A stretch of DNA of 64,000 nucleotides from Helicostylum pulchrum. Its lineage: Eukaryota > Mucoromycota > Mucoromycetes > Mucorales > Mucoraceae. The notes under the pieces are model-generated. The model did not search any database and had not been told where the DNA came from. It worked only from the letters and a program-made list of their open reading frames with translations. Both the position numbers and the translations under genes were made by a program. Where the stretch lies: NCBI GenBank assembly GCA_025677825.1, contig JAIXMO010000064.1, positions 1 to 64,000 on the forward strand. Direction: 5' to 3'. This document shows, one piece after another, positions 10,986 through 21,988 of the stretch (positions are counted from its first letter, which is position 1; every line of letters begins with the position of its first letter).

Positions 10986-11588
10986 CTAACAACCCATATT
11001 TGGGTGTGAAGGATGACTGAGATGTGGGTACTGCAAATATTTACGCGTTTGACCAATTGGCAAATGAGTACCTTTCTCGGTATGTTTTGCTCCAGTAGTA
11101 CCAACCTTGGGATTTTTTGGACCTTTATTAATGCTCGCTAAATGTTCAGTAGCACCAATATTGTTATTTCCAATAGCAACGTCTTTTTCGACCTCGTCAT
11201 CACTTACAACAATAGTATCTACAGCGAGGGGTTTAGGGGTGGTATATACAATATCAACAGAAAAATCTGTGGCTACGATGGCAAAAACAGGAGAGATAGA
11301 AGGCTGTTCTAAAAAGTGGTAATTACCAGCCTTACTAAGACATCCTCTGACGTTGATACGTAATACTGAAGATCGTTCCAATGCGTTAATACGGTACCGT
11401 TCATATATAGGTTGCATTGCTGCCTGCATTTGAGCTCCATTGGTGTGGACAACTATAACAATCTGGTTATCTAAGAGACGAGCCATAAAACTTAAGATCT
11501 CTATACCGTGACTGTTAACACTCGTGTGTATTCGATCTGAGTACACAATGGCGTCGGTAATAGTCATAACATTGGCGAGTGGATTCAT
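10986..11588 (-). CDS. hypothetical protein, 200 aa
   Basis: Single open frame beginning MNPLANVMTITDAIVYSDR, with no intron needed. The first 110 residues look folded (alternating hydrophobic strands such as QIVIVVHTNGAQ and VFAIVATDFSVDIVY). The last 90 are Gly/Asn/Lys-rich and probably disordered. I do not recognise a family. The composite transposon ends only 44 bp beyond its stop codon, so the 3' untranslated region may have been altered by that insertion. The start codon has a second Met at codon 8 as an alternative. Confidence 0.5.
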   Translation of the reverse strand: MNPLANVMTITDAIVYSDRIHTSVNSHGIEILSFMARLLDNQIVIVVHTNGAQMQAAMQPIYERYRINALERSSVLRINVRGCLSKAGNYHFLEQPSISPVFAIVATDFSVDIVYTTPKPLAVDTIVVSDDEVEKDVAIGNNNIGATEHLASINKGPKNPKVGTTGAKHTEKGTHLPIGQTRKYLQYPHLSHPSHPNMGC

Positions 11589-12470
11589 TTTGTTAAAGAA
11601 ATAAAGAAGAAAGGTGTGTAATATGCTTAAGCTATATATACATCTTTTTATTTAAATAGAGACTGTTCATATACCTTTGTTTGTCAATTACGAATTGATT
11701 ATCGATATAATAAACTTTATGATAGGCACAATGAAACCAAAATATCCGTATATGACTTATTGTTGCCGTCATTATAGTCGTAGATTGCTTTAAATAAATT
11801 TACACAATGAATTAAAACCTGTTTCTTGCATGATAAATTAATAAAATGGTACCGTGTAAAGTATTGTTATCTAGCGCTTTTATCGGTTTTATACTATAAG
11901 AACTTTTTTTTATAAATACGTTCGTAAGCAAATATTAATATTTGATATTGTAAAATACACTAGAGTAATAACTGCTGAGAGTTTCTAACTGTGTGCGATA
12001 CTCTTCATATAATTTCATAATACTCCATATGCAAGATAGAATAGTAGTTTTAAGCCAAATACACTACACAAGTTACAACATTTCTTCTCGCTATAAGGAT
12101 TAATCTCGTTATGTGATATATATAGGAAAAAGTCTTGTATCATTGATACGAATGTAAATCGGAAAACTCTCGATACAATCAAAAAGTATTGTAAACGCGA
12201 AGCTGTAAAACTATTTAAAATTATTGGCTAAGCTGTCTTCAACTTCAATAAACAGTTACTTAACAATATGGCTAGAAGATTTCTTTTATTTTAAACACAT
12301 ACTTAGTAACAAGTCGTTTATGGTTGGGGAGTTACATCATTTTTTTTTTTTTACTTCCGACTTGTACTGACGACCTTTTTTTATTGTCAAGTAAATAATT
12401 CTTTTCTTTTCTTTTCTTTTCTTTTCCTCTTTTTTTTTTTTTTTTTTTTGTATTCTCAAAGTAAAATATA
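11589..12470. other. intergenic region with pyrimidine-tract promoter of the F-box gene
   Basis: No coding frame. From about 12400 to 12450 there is a CTTTT repeat followed by a long T run, ending 20 bp before the F-box ATG. Such CT-rich tracts are common ahead of fungal transcription starts, and a similar CTTTT repeat precedes the gene at 54612. Confidence 0.45.
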
Positions 12471-14300
12471 ATGTCAAACTATAGTTTACGTCCGTGGAAT
12501 GAATTGCCAGAGGAGTTATTACAGCATATACTACGAGAAGTAGATGACGGCAAATCTATTTTTCAGTGCCTACTAGTTTGTAAAGCATGGAGCAAGTCTG
12601 CAGAACGATTTTCCTACCGTACTATATATATTTCAAATTACAATATACAATTAAAAAACCTGGCCAACACTTTAAAATCATCAGAAGACTTGGGAAAACG
12701 TGTAAGCAAGATTAATTTCAATATAAAAATTCGTGAACCCAGAAGACCTTGGGACCGAAGAAGTTATTTTGAAAAACTAACCGATTGTTGTCCCAACATA
12801 AAAGTTTTAACAACCAAAGGTTCATGTCACCATTTATGGATGCAATTACTTACAAAACAAGACAAGTGGAAAAATCTACAGGAAATCCCAAGGCCTGTTT
12901 GCGATCACGATATGGAAGTGTACGCAAAAACAGCTCTCCAATTTAATGATAGACTCACCAATCTTACACTTATTTTATATCATGGAGTATATGTGCATTT
13001 CTCCTCTCCCAGACACGGTTGTACAAATTTACCATCTTACTTGTTAACATTCAAGTGTTTAAAGCATCTGGAGATACACAGAGCCAATGATTTAAAGCTA
13101 GAAGAAGTAGATGTAATACTTGATAATTGCCCAAAACTTGCTAGTTTTACAGTTCTTAAAATCAATGAATATACTGCAAGTGATTATTCTTTTTTGAGGA
13201 TTACAGTAAATAGTAGTCGTCATCTTGAATTATTAGATAAAATTGATCTTTTTAAACAAAAGACAAGTTTAAGAAAATTGAATTTTAGTTTTACCACTGA
13301 CGGCGGAGATGAAACACTAATCTACATAATGCGCACGTTACCTAATCTAGAAACCCTTTACCTCAATCAAGACATTGGCAAAATAAATATAGTTTGCAGC
13401 AAACATGTTATAGCTTTATTTCTTCAATACTCTCTCAACATAAAGAACGTTAATGTAAAGTTTCTCAATTGTGAAGATATAACCTCATTATTATCTATAT
13501 TTTGGCAGTCTGAAGAATATATGGCGGCTAATAAGAATGAAGTATATTTAGCAGTAGAAGAATCTCAATATACCTCCACCCGTTCCAACAAAAAACCTTA
13601 CATCAGTATGTCTAGTAGACAAGAAATAACAGTTTCCTACAAAACACTTAACGAGACTTCTTCGCCTGTTGAATTAATAGAAGAAGTAGGATCACTCTTA
13701 ACCAATTTGAGAATAATGTTTAATTATCCAAATTTCGGCAATACGAGAGCTATGTATCAAGGGTACTTTTTAGATCATGTTTTCGAATGCTGTCCTTCGT
13801 TGAAAAAAATAGAATGCTCTTTCGATTTTCTACAATCTTGTAATCCTAAATTATCTATCAACACATCGATTGAAGAACTAGTATTGACCTCTACCGAAGT
13901 TCACCCCTCTGCGTTAGAGCAATTATCAATTCGATTACCAAACTTGAAAGTCATGCTATTCATGGAAAGTGCATATATAAAATATGATGGAAAACGTATA
14001 AGCAAAAAGAAGCTGGATATCAACATGCAATATACGAAATTTGACAGGCTATATATTGCTAGAAGACCTACTACTACAAAACATTACTCGGATCTGTTTT
14101 TGAAGTACTGTAATGAAAATGGAGATAAATATTTTTATGCTGATCTCGAATCTGATTTTACAGCGTTTTCTGAGTCTTCACAAATGGACTACTACGATAA
14201 ATTAACTAGCAAATCAACATACTTTTTAAACCTTCGATGTCAAGATGTTCGCGAGTTGACCGTTAAGTTTGGTGTAATAAAAATGAAGTTGTTGGCATAA
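12471..14300 (+). CDS. F-box protein with degenerate leucine-rich repeats, 609 aa
   Basis: Intronless frame. Residues 7-45 (LRPWNELPEELLQHIL...CLLVCKAWSK) form an F-box, the Skp1-binding module of SCF ubiquitin ligases. The rest contains repeated leucine-rich blocks such as LTNLTLILYHGVYV, CLKHLEIHRAND, LRKLNFSFTTD and LPNLETLYLNQD, matching the usual F-box/LRR substrate-recognition layout of large mucoralean families. Role by family: selects proteins for ubiquitination; the target is unknown. The start is supported by the F-box sitting at the N-terminus and by the pyrimidine tract just upstream. Confidence 0.82.
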   Translation: MSNYSLRPWNELPEELLQHILREVDDGKSIFQCLLVCKAWSKSAERFSYRTIYISNYNIQLKNLANTLKSSEDLGKRVSKINFNIKIREPRRPWDRRSYFEKLTDCCPNIKVLTTKGSCHHLWMQLLTKQDKWKNLQEIPRPVCDHDMEVYAKTALQFNDRLTNLTLILYHGVYVHFSSPRHGCTNLPSYLLTFKCLKHLEIHRANDLKLEEVDVILDNCPKLASFTVLKINEYTASDYSFLRITVNSSRHLELLDKIDLFKQKTSLRKLNFSFTTDGGDETLIYIMRTLPNLETLYLNQDIGKINIVCSKHVIALFLQYSLNIKNVNVKFLNCEDITSLLSIFWQSEEYMAANKNEVYLAVEESQYTSTRSNKKPYISMSSRQEITVSYKTLNETSSPVELIEEVGSLLTNLRIMFNYPNFGNTRAMYQGYFLDHVFECCPSLKKIECSFDFLQSCNPKLSINTSIEELVLTSTEVHPSALEQLSIRLPNLKVMLFMESAYIKYDGKRISKKKLDINMQYTKFDRLYIARRPTTTKHYSDLFLKYCNENGDKYFYADLESDFTAFSESSQMDYYDKLTSKSTYFLNLRCQDVRELTVKFGVIKMKLLA

Positions 14301-14710
14301 TTAAAAATAAAAATTCCACTTTTTACTTTTTTTTTTGCATGAGTTTGACCCTAAAAGACAAATAGGTTAAAATTCTTTTGTTACACTGGATCCAGTCACA
14401 AATGAAACACGTTAAAGGGGTAAGATAACAAAACCTTAAGGTATCTAAAGAGATACACGGTTTTGAAAGACATAAAAAAAAAAGGGTTGAAGATGAAGGC
14501 AAATGAGATGCATCCGGATAAACAGTTAAACGTACCATTAAAGTTACCTCACGCTCTAATAAATATAGCAAAAAATAGGGTAAGGCACAGAGAGTTGGCG
14601 TTTTTTTTTTGAAGTTAATTAAGGTTTAGATCTACCAATGACATCATGTCAAGCTGTTGTTTATCATAAAAGTATTTTTCATTCTTTTTTTTCGTAACTT
14701 ACACTTTACC
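14301..14710. other. intergenic spacer
   Basis: No supported gene. A frame on the minus strand (14323-14571) looks like chance. Poly-T runs lie near both ends. The in-frame extension from 14657 ahead of the next gene begins with TTG, so the ATG at 14711 is preferred. Confidence 0.4.
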
Positions 14711-16033
14711 ATGTCTCTCCCTTCTCGCAGTGAAATAAACAAAAGAAATTGCGCTGATTTCTCATCTATTTTTTTTGCAGCAAAAAGGCGTACAGTATCT
14801 AAAGATCACGATGACAATAACGATATCGATCCTAAACTCAAACGTTATTTGGATACTAAGTTTGACGCCATTGATGACAAACTCGAAAAATTCAAAGAGA
14901 CCATGCTATCAGCCTTTGAAAAACAAATGAAAGAAGTATCTAAAAATTTCAAAACACCCAATCAGCTAATTGTTGATGAAATAGAGACTATTCACCAAAA
15001 TTCAATATATGCTATACAATCATCTGTAAATCAGTGCCTAACACAAGTTGTTAAACAAATCCGTCAAGATCCAACAGCACCTGAATCACAGACTGAAGAC
15101 ATATTTGACCCTAGTACCATTTCATACAATCACTCTAGCAAAATAAACATTCGATGCGCCCCTTTGAGTGTATGTACTGTTTTTTTTAAAAAAAACATAA
15201 CTTAACCAAATATTCTATTATCCAGGATATCATTCGAAGTGATCATGCTCAACTAGCTGCGAGCGATGAAGGTTGGGACTTGAACAAGACTTATACGACG
15301 CGCGAAAATCAAGATGTTACAAAAGAAATGGCAACACGAATTATGAAAGAAAATAGTTTTGTTATTGGCAGCATTCGTTACGCTGGCGGTAGTGAATTGA
15401 ATGAGCGTGAAAAGTTTGCTTTAGTTCGCAACAAGATAAAACGACATTTCGCAAATCTTCGGCACGAGCACACTCTCTCGCCTAAGAAGACTAGTCAAAC
15501 TCTTTTATCTAAAACTAGGAACAGACGCAGGAACAGAAGGAATCTAGTTAGTGTTTATTCATGTTCTAATGTCCATGAGATTCTAACACACACCTCTCCT
15601 TTTTTTTTTTTTAATCAACAGAAACTTGGTCGCAGAATGAAGTGTTTCGAATACTACAAACGCGAAGTAATGGAAAAGATGGCAGACACTCTTTTATCTG
15701 AAGAGGAGTTAAGTTCTGCTCTTGACAATTCACTCATGTCGGAGGAAGAGACAGACGACGAAAGCACTAGTACCGAATGCAAACGATTTCTTGTACAAAC
15801 GCCTACATATAGAAGTAAAGCGGTAAGAGTAAAAATAATATTTATCTCGAGTTGTTTTTAAGTCGTCCTTTTTTTTTTTTTTTGCATACCAGTTAACTGA
15901 GTTCTTCGAATGTTTGGATGGATTTGGTAAGTCGCGTCCATTAAAACGGATCTATGTTGAGCAAGAAGCTCCGGACGTACATGTAGCCTGGATGGTTGAT
16001 AATCTATTACCTGTTAAAAACGAAACAAAATAA
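14711..16033 (+). CDS. hypothetical protein, probably nuclear, 373 aa, four exons
   Basis: Model: 14711-15169, 15226-15546, 15622-15822 and 15893-16033, all joints phase 0 with GT..AG introns. The N-terminal third is a predicted coiled coil (KLKRYLDTKFDAIDDKLEKF...). The middle is basic with an Arg-rich nuclear-localisation-like stretch (KTRNRRRNRRN then KLGRRMK). The C-terminal part reads LMSEEETDDEST...TPTYRSKA...FFECLDG, a pattern I associate with an uncharacterised family repeated in Mucorales genomes. Function unknown. It might derive from a transposon-encoded DNA-binding protein, but no transposon ends were seen around it. Confidence 0.6.
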
Positions 16034-16856
16034 ATTTCCTTATTTTACTATCCGCAAGTAAAAGCGTGTACGTTTCTTTGCAATGGTTGTTTTCTCTCGG
16101 GATAGGGACAATATAGTTTCTACTTGAGGGTTTATAATTTGAGTTCCATACTTCCCGCTTCTGATTTTCAAACTTGCAGATGTTACTAGAGCCTTATAAA
16201 TGCGAATACATGAGCCGTTTTTTTTTATTAGTAGAATCAAAGGATGTTTTTTGTTCCTGTTTAAAATAACAAAGTCAGACTTCTTGATACACAGTCTATT
16301 CGCAAGTGTAGATCAGATTGGGAATTCCTAAAGAAGACATCGTTACAAGATAAAGTACTACAAATACAAACAATAACGGAGATGGTTTCCATCTAGTAGT
16401 GATTAATAATCATGTTTTCTTATTTAGAAGCTCGACGAAAAAATATATATTTCAATTCGCGCAAAGTAAATAAATCATGCAAAAGTGGTACAAATTAGGC
16501 GTACTTTTCCTTTTTTTTTTTACTCATCTTTATGTGTCTTGATACATCTTTCAGAAGCATTAATACAATTTATCATAACGTTTGAGAGATCCTTATTTTT
16601 TAAGAAATAAAATACACCATCGCGATTTTGAATAAAAAAAACGAAACAAAGCCTGGTGGCACGTTAAAAAACACAGCCTACAACGGGGGACAGTCTAGTT
16701 ATGTGTTTATCATTGTAAATAAAACATCATACAAATATAAATTATAAAAAGTCAATTAAAAATTCCTAGATTAAAGTATAATATACAACAATCTAGTTTT
16801 ATTTTTTAAAAGCTATTTTATTAAAGAAGCAATAACCCGGAAAACATATGTTTTTT
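16034..16856. other. gene-free spacer between convergent genes
   Basis: About 820 bp, A/T-rich, with no frame that resembles a protein family. Confidence 0.4.
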
Positions 16857-17556
16857 TTAAAAAAAAGAAGAAAGCATACGTTTTCTTCTTTCAGCAGAAT
16901 TCTTTTCGATTCTACGACGGAGACGACCTACCACCGAAGACTTTTTCAAGAGATCTGCTACAGCTGGTGTGATATCTTCTCTTTCCTTTTCAACTTTTTT
17001 CTTTAACTTTTCGTTTACTTCGTCTCTAATGAACTTCACCTCTTCAAAAGAAGCGCCAGGGCACAAAGTATCGTACGTTTCTCTCAACATATATTCCAAA
17101 TCTCTCAAAGAACATCTCAAGTCTACTTTCCTGATATCTTCACCGTAATTATAAGCATACTTTAAGAATTGGAATTTTGTTTGAAGATTGTCACTTGATG
17201 AGTTTGCTCTTATACACTCTTGGTATGTTGTTAATTTATCAACTGTGATGACAGTACATCCTGCTGCGTATCCATTTTTGTTTCTCCAGAATCGTTGTTT
17301 TCCTACACCTTCAACTGATATAGTTTGGCCTTCATGTATATATATATATAAGAAGTTAGTACTTTCGTAATAATACTGGCGACATACCTTTTCTCAACTC
17401 GATTAAAGCATCCATCATGGTCATATTGGAGCTATATAATCTATAAAACTGACCCTCATCCTTGATAGCAGCCAGGACGTGCATCATGCCGTCTGGTTCT
17501 ACTGTCAGTATGGGGTAGAATGTAACTTTTATATTATTAAGAATTGCTTGAAGCAT
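16857..17556 (-). CDS. hypothetical protein, 213 aa, two exons
   Basis: Exons 17388-17556 and 16857-17329. The 58-bp intron has a GTATGT donor and a perfect TACTAAC branch site. The protein begins MLQAILNNIKVTFYPILTVE and has a beta-rich first half (ISVEGVGKQRFW). The second half is strongly helical and charged (DEVNEKLKKKVEKERED) and ends with a basic tail (RLRRRIEKNSAERRKRM). The VEGVGKQRF word faintly recalls LON-type substrate-binding domains, but the rest does not confirm it. I do not recognise the family. The basic C-terminus suggests nucleic-acid contact or nuclear location. Confidence 0.6.
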
Positions 17557-18184
17557 GCGTAAAAAATATATATAAAAAAGTTAAGAAAGAGGGGAATCTC
17601 AATCTTAAAAAATTGTCAACTGTTTGAAGTCTTGCAGGAGATCAAACGAGCCAATCAAACGGATAAGAATTTAAACCCACTATGGATATGATTCTTGGTT
17701 TTGGTTATTCGCTTTCACGTAAAAGTTTGACGCGCTTTTTTTTTCCAAAAGCAATTGCTGATGTATTAAAGGTTTTAGCTCCTTTTTTTTTTGGCAGAAG
17801 TATCTTTACAGCTACTCGAAAGAGTATGTCCTTTAGATTTATTTTTGAACGATTCCATTTTTCTGTTTCTACAATATCAATAAAAGCTACGTAGAATTGG
17901 ATTCTTTAATCGAAAGGTATAAATAATACATACTTTTAGTTATTGACAGGTATAAAAAGTACACGTATTAATGTATATTTTATTCGTGTGTGTGTGTAGA
18001 TCCCACATTCTTTGATTACTTTTTTTCTCTGATGATATACCAAGTAGAAAAAGTTCATCATAGATAGTCTTTCTACTCTTTTTATATATTCACAATTGAG
18101 GTGTCGTTTCTTTTAAGAAAGCTATCTACGGTTTTGACAATTTTTATTTATTTATTATTATTGAAATGAAAACAGATTTAAAGT
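17557..18184. other. gene-free spacer
   Basis: Contains a GT microsatellite near 17990 and T/A runs. A possible small basic frame on the minus strand starting at 17858 is cut after about 27 codons by a homopolymer shift, so it was not called. Confidence 0.4.
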
Positions 18185-19047
18185 CTATACTCTTCTGTTA
18201 TTGTTGTTATGAAGCTGACCGTCATCGAATTCTTCATCATCCTCTTCGTCATCATAGGCTTCGTCTTCGTATCGTTCATAATTCATTGGATCTGAATCAT
18301 CTGAATCTGCATCATCTCCTTCTTCATCGCTAGGTCCATCATCGTCAGGACGTGGGATACGTGTTTCGGGGTCTAGTTGTAAGCGATTCATAGTTAAACT
18401 TAAATCATCAGCTAAACTTTCGGTTGCTACACTTCCTCTAACCGATTCCATTTTCTTTCTCATATTGGCCAATTTTATATTGTTTTGCTGTAACTCTTGC
18501 AACTTCATCGATTCTTCTAAACTCATCATACGAGCAGTTCGCGTCTATATCGATAATTTCAGTATACTATTTCCTAAAATAATAATAATAAAAAAAACTT
18601 ACGTGCTGTTCGTCTGCATCATGAGCTCTTAGTAAGTTATGAGCATGAACTTCTTGTACAATGTTCGACCTTAAAACAGTTTCTTTTCGGACATCGAGTT
18701 TTTCATTAAGTGATAAGCCAGATACCTTTTCAGTAATACCATTAGCAATCGTATTTTCGTTATCCATTATCGCTTTTATTTGTTCCAATTTGTGTCTTAA
18801 TTTAGCTCCACCATCAGGTAACTTTAATGCTCTAAGAAAATAAAAATCTGATTGTGTAAATAATATGCCGATTGAATAAAAAAAAAGAGACATCTTACGG
18901 ATTATTCAGCATGGTGCTGGTTTTTTCATATAGTTCTGAAAGTTCTTTGGGATCCATATCTTCCAGCTTTCGTGTCAAAGGTTGTGAAAGTCCATCAAGT
19001 TGTCGGTTGGTACTACGCCAACCTTTACCGTTAAATTGAGTATTCAT
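18185..19047 (-). CDS. Gdown1/POLR2M (GRINL1A)-like RNA polymerase II factor, 245 aa
   Basis: Exons 18899-19047, 18603-18831 and 18185-18544 (introns 67 and 58 bp). Two blocks resemble animal Gdown1 in the same order. An N-terminal block is LSELYEKTSTMLNNP followed by KLPDGGAKLRHKLEQIKAI. A C-terminal block is RTARMMSLEESMKLQELQQN, like the [20 protein letters not shown] region. The end is very acidic (DSDDSDP...EEDDEEF). In animals Gdown1 binds Pol II, competes with TFIIF and makes initiation Mediator-dependent. Assignment rests on remembered motif order only. It lies about 240 bp from the 3' end of the gene for RPC34, a Pol III subunit. Confidence 0.55.
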
Positions 19048-19283
19048 TTTATGTTGTTTTATATTGAAAAAGGAAAGTTTTTTTTTTTTATTTGCTTTAA
19101 AAAAAAAAAAAAAGCCGTCCGCATTATCATTACTTGTTTTGGGAGGGTTAAAACAGGGATCATACTTGTCATAAAGAAGTTATTCATCCTTTCTCTTTTT
19201 CTCTCTCTCTGTCTCTTTTTTTATTATTATTATGTACATTTATTTTGATTTTTTAATTTTTTTTTATAAAAAGAATTAGCTGT

Positions 19284-20577
19284 TTACCAATCCAACCAAG
19301 TTTTAAAGTATTCACAATTCATAGGAGAGACGGGACCATCTTCTAAACAGAATGAAAATACAGGACATCTGCCACAAGGGGTTTCAGTCAATGCCTCGGT
19401 TGGTAAACGACTAGTGACTTTACGAACAGCTTTATAAGACCATTGCACAGAAGAATCCTCATCATCATCATCATCGTCACTAAAATCTTCCATACCAGCC
19501 ATAAATGGCATCTTTTTCTCGACTACACCATCATATACCAACACATCCAATAAACTTGTAATATCTTTTACGGATAAATCAATAGAAGAAATACGAGATT
19601 CGACAATAAAACGTCTTACTTCGGTAGCAGTGGGATAATGTTCATGATCTGCACTAAACACAGCATCTGTCACACCTTCAGTACGAGGAAAACTCTAATA
19701 TACGAAAAAACAGAGATGATAAATATTCAGTAAACCCTCCCCCCCTTATTTTCTCTTCTTACTCTAGAAGTGATATACTTTAAACAAGCAGCCTTTAAAC
19801 TATCAATGAAATCAGTATCTAATTCTTGATCTGTATACCAGGCACCACCAGTAACTTCACTGGAAGGAGATAAATTATACAGCATATAAATTTTACGTGT
19901 AGGATATTTGACATGTTTGACAGCTTTAATTTCTTGACGTTGTTCCAAAGATTTCAAGGTACGGTTCAAGACAATGGTATGAAGGTTGGTCTTTTTTTTT
20001 AACTCTTTGGTCCAGATACCTGTGTTGGAAGCTGCTCGAATCATGTTGTAGACAAGACGTGCATCATCATTCAATTTGCTTGCTCTAATTTTTTTTGTTT
20101 GTTTGTCAGTCGTGTTAATTAAATAGCTTTGTGTGTGAGTGTGTGCTTACTTTTCTGCGTCTCTTAAATCAATAGCCTTCAACATATTCTCGCCATTAAG
20201 TGCAATCACTTCCAAAGTATTCTATATACAGTTTGTTTAAGCAAAAAAAAAAAAAAAAAAAAAAAAAGTAACGTTTCACTTTTTTTTAAAGAAAAAAGAA
20301 TCTCACCTTTTTCAACAATGCATTCATTGCTAAATAAGACTCTTGCACGTCCATGTCTTCAGGACGATCTGTAAATTTGACGCCCTACAATATATATTCG
20401 AACCTGTTTTTGAGTTTTTTTTATGTATAAATAAAAAACTTTTTTTTTTTCCTTTTTTTGAGTGTATACCTTTGGAGAAGAGCGAACAAATTGATAAAAC
20501 TTCCATTCTGCAGCGGATAAACCGAAAGGGTTATCACCATTGGCATCAGGGGCACTATCTGTCATATCAACGTCCAT
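19284..20577 (-). CDS. RPC34: RNA polymerase III subunit RPC34/RPC6, 329 aa
   Basis: Five exons: 20470-20577, 20307-20384, 20151-20221, 19763-20084 and 19284-19694. Tandem winged-helix region with LHTIVLNRTLKSLEQRQEIK and VKYPTRKIYMLYNL, then the signature EVTGGAWYTDQELDTDFI. The C-terminus GRCPVF..C....VSPMNCEYFKTWL is the Cys-containing end typical of RPC34, which binds an iron-sulphur cluster in studied homologues. RPC34 is part of the Pol III-specific RPC82/34/31 trimer that recruits TFIIIB and opens promoters. Length is close to the usual 315-320. An acidic insert (DFSDDDDDDEDSS) lies before the C-terminal domain. Confidence 0.93.
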
Positions 20578-21111
20578 AATGTAAGCTGCAAAAAATAAAA
20601 TAAAAAAGTATAATGAGTGAAAGAGAGAAAAAAAAAAATAATAATAAAAAAAAAAAAAATTAGCACTTTTTTCATAGTCACACTTTTGAATCAACAATAT
20701 GAACGTGTAACGCGAGTAGTAAAGCGTATAAATGATCTTTTAATGTAAACAGAAAGGGAAGGGAAGGGAAGTTGCTTATTACTTTATTTTTGAAAAACAC
20801 ACTATTTTTTTTTTAAAAATACTTGTCGCTGTATCTCGATACCACCGGTAGAAACATGAATCTCTTCAAAAAAGATGCAGTGAGAAATAAGGGTTCGTAG
20901 CTGTAATTTCGTATGAAGCCTTCACGATAAATTAAAAACCTAAAGCACACACACGAATGGGAAGAAAGCCATTCGAAGAGGTTTCGCTGCTGCTAGAAAA
21001 AAATTGATAAATGATTTCCATATTATGAAAAATAAAGAAAACCCCTAAGCACGTTACTCTAAACTATTCGTAGAAAAAATCAAGAGCATGATACCTAGAA
21101 AGAACAGTTGA

Positions 21112-21368
21112 GTTTTAGAATTAGATGCAGGAAAAGGAGACATGGCCCAACATTTGGCCAATGCAAGACATGGTGTTACAGCAGTGGAGTCTAATAAAAA
21201 TATGAGACTTTGGTATCTTGTTTGTCAGGTACATCAAGGGATACGTTCATGTATACGGCGACATTACGTGAACAATTGACATTGTATTATAGCAGAGAAG
21301 AACAAAAAGACCGAGATTTTATCGAATCTCTGTTAGAAATAATACCAGACGAGCAAGAAACATTTTAG
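21112..21368 (+). pseudogene. remnant of an S-adenosylmethionine-dependent methyltransferase
   Basis: The plus strand reads VLELDAGKGDMAQHLAN, then HGVTAVESNKNMRLW, which has the form of methyltransferase motif I followed by the acidic strand 2 (V-E). Resemblance is closest to METTL25/RRNAD1-type proteins. About 60 bp later the sequence continues in another frame as TLREQLTLYYSREEQKDRDF... to a stop at 21368. No start, no clear splice sites and little else remain, so I treat it as a relic. The rest of 20578-21448 shows only the RPC34 upstream region and A/T runs. Confidence 0.35.
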
Positions 21369-21448
21369 TTTATTTCCAGAAAAGAAAAAAAAAAGGGGGT
21401 TTTATTTACAAAAGAATTATGTACAAAAAGATATTTATATGAACTTGA

Positions 21449-21739
21449 TTATTCCATTGGATTGGTTTTACCATCTTGAGGCCTTTTAGCACAGTCGTTA
21501 CCGTGATGATGATCACGCTGTAAGGTTTCTTTGACGGTTTCCTTAATATCATGTAAAGCAGTTCTCAGCTTGGAAGGATGGTCTTCAGTAGTAGCTACGT
21601 GAGCACCTGTAGTAGTAGTAGTAGTGCCTGGTTGTGCACTAGTAGACCCCACAGCAGTATTGACGTTTCTTGCAGAGGTTTCTTCGGTTAAAAGAGGGTT
21701 GACATTGCTAGGGGGATAAGTAGAGTTCATTGCGTCCAT
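21449..21739 (-). CDS. small hydrophilic, probably disordered protein, 96 aa
   Basis: One exon starting MDAMNSTYPPSNVNPLLTEE. It is rich in Thr, Asp, His and Lys. A (Thr)6 run lies in the middle, and an amphipathic helix-like stretch (KLRTALHDIKETVKETLQRD) comes before a basic end. It resembles small stress-associated disordered proteins of fungi, but I cannot name a family. The intergenic spaces on both sides are short of other genes, and the start is the only upstream Met. Confidence 0.5.
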   Translation of the reverse strand: MDAMNSTYPPSNVNPLLTEETSARNVNTAVGSTSAQPGTTTTTTGAHVATTEDHPSKLRTALHDIKETVKETLQRDHHHGNDCAKRPQDGKTNPME

Positions 21740-21988
21740 AATTGTTATAAAAAGATGTTTGTTTAAATGATTAAAATAGAATACTCGCTCTCTTTTTATA
21801 TCTTTCTTGGCAAGCCGATCGATGATATCATTAATTTCCTTAAATAGTAACTCTGGTTATGTCATGACATCCGTCCGTCCATCTTCAAATTATTCATGAC
21901 ATCATTTTGAATGGAAAAGACAGGACAATAACCCTTTGAACTGGAACGTCATTTGATAATCTCCTCCTTTTTTTTATTTTTATTATTG

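Noticed and set aside
17705..17858. Small basic protein on the minus strand (MESFKNKSKGHTLSSS...)
   Set aside because: The frame stops after about 27 codons at a run of ten T; it could not be extended without assuming a sequence error.
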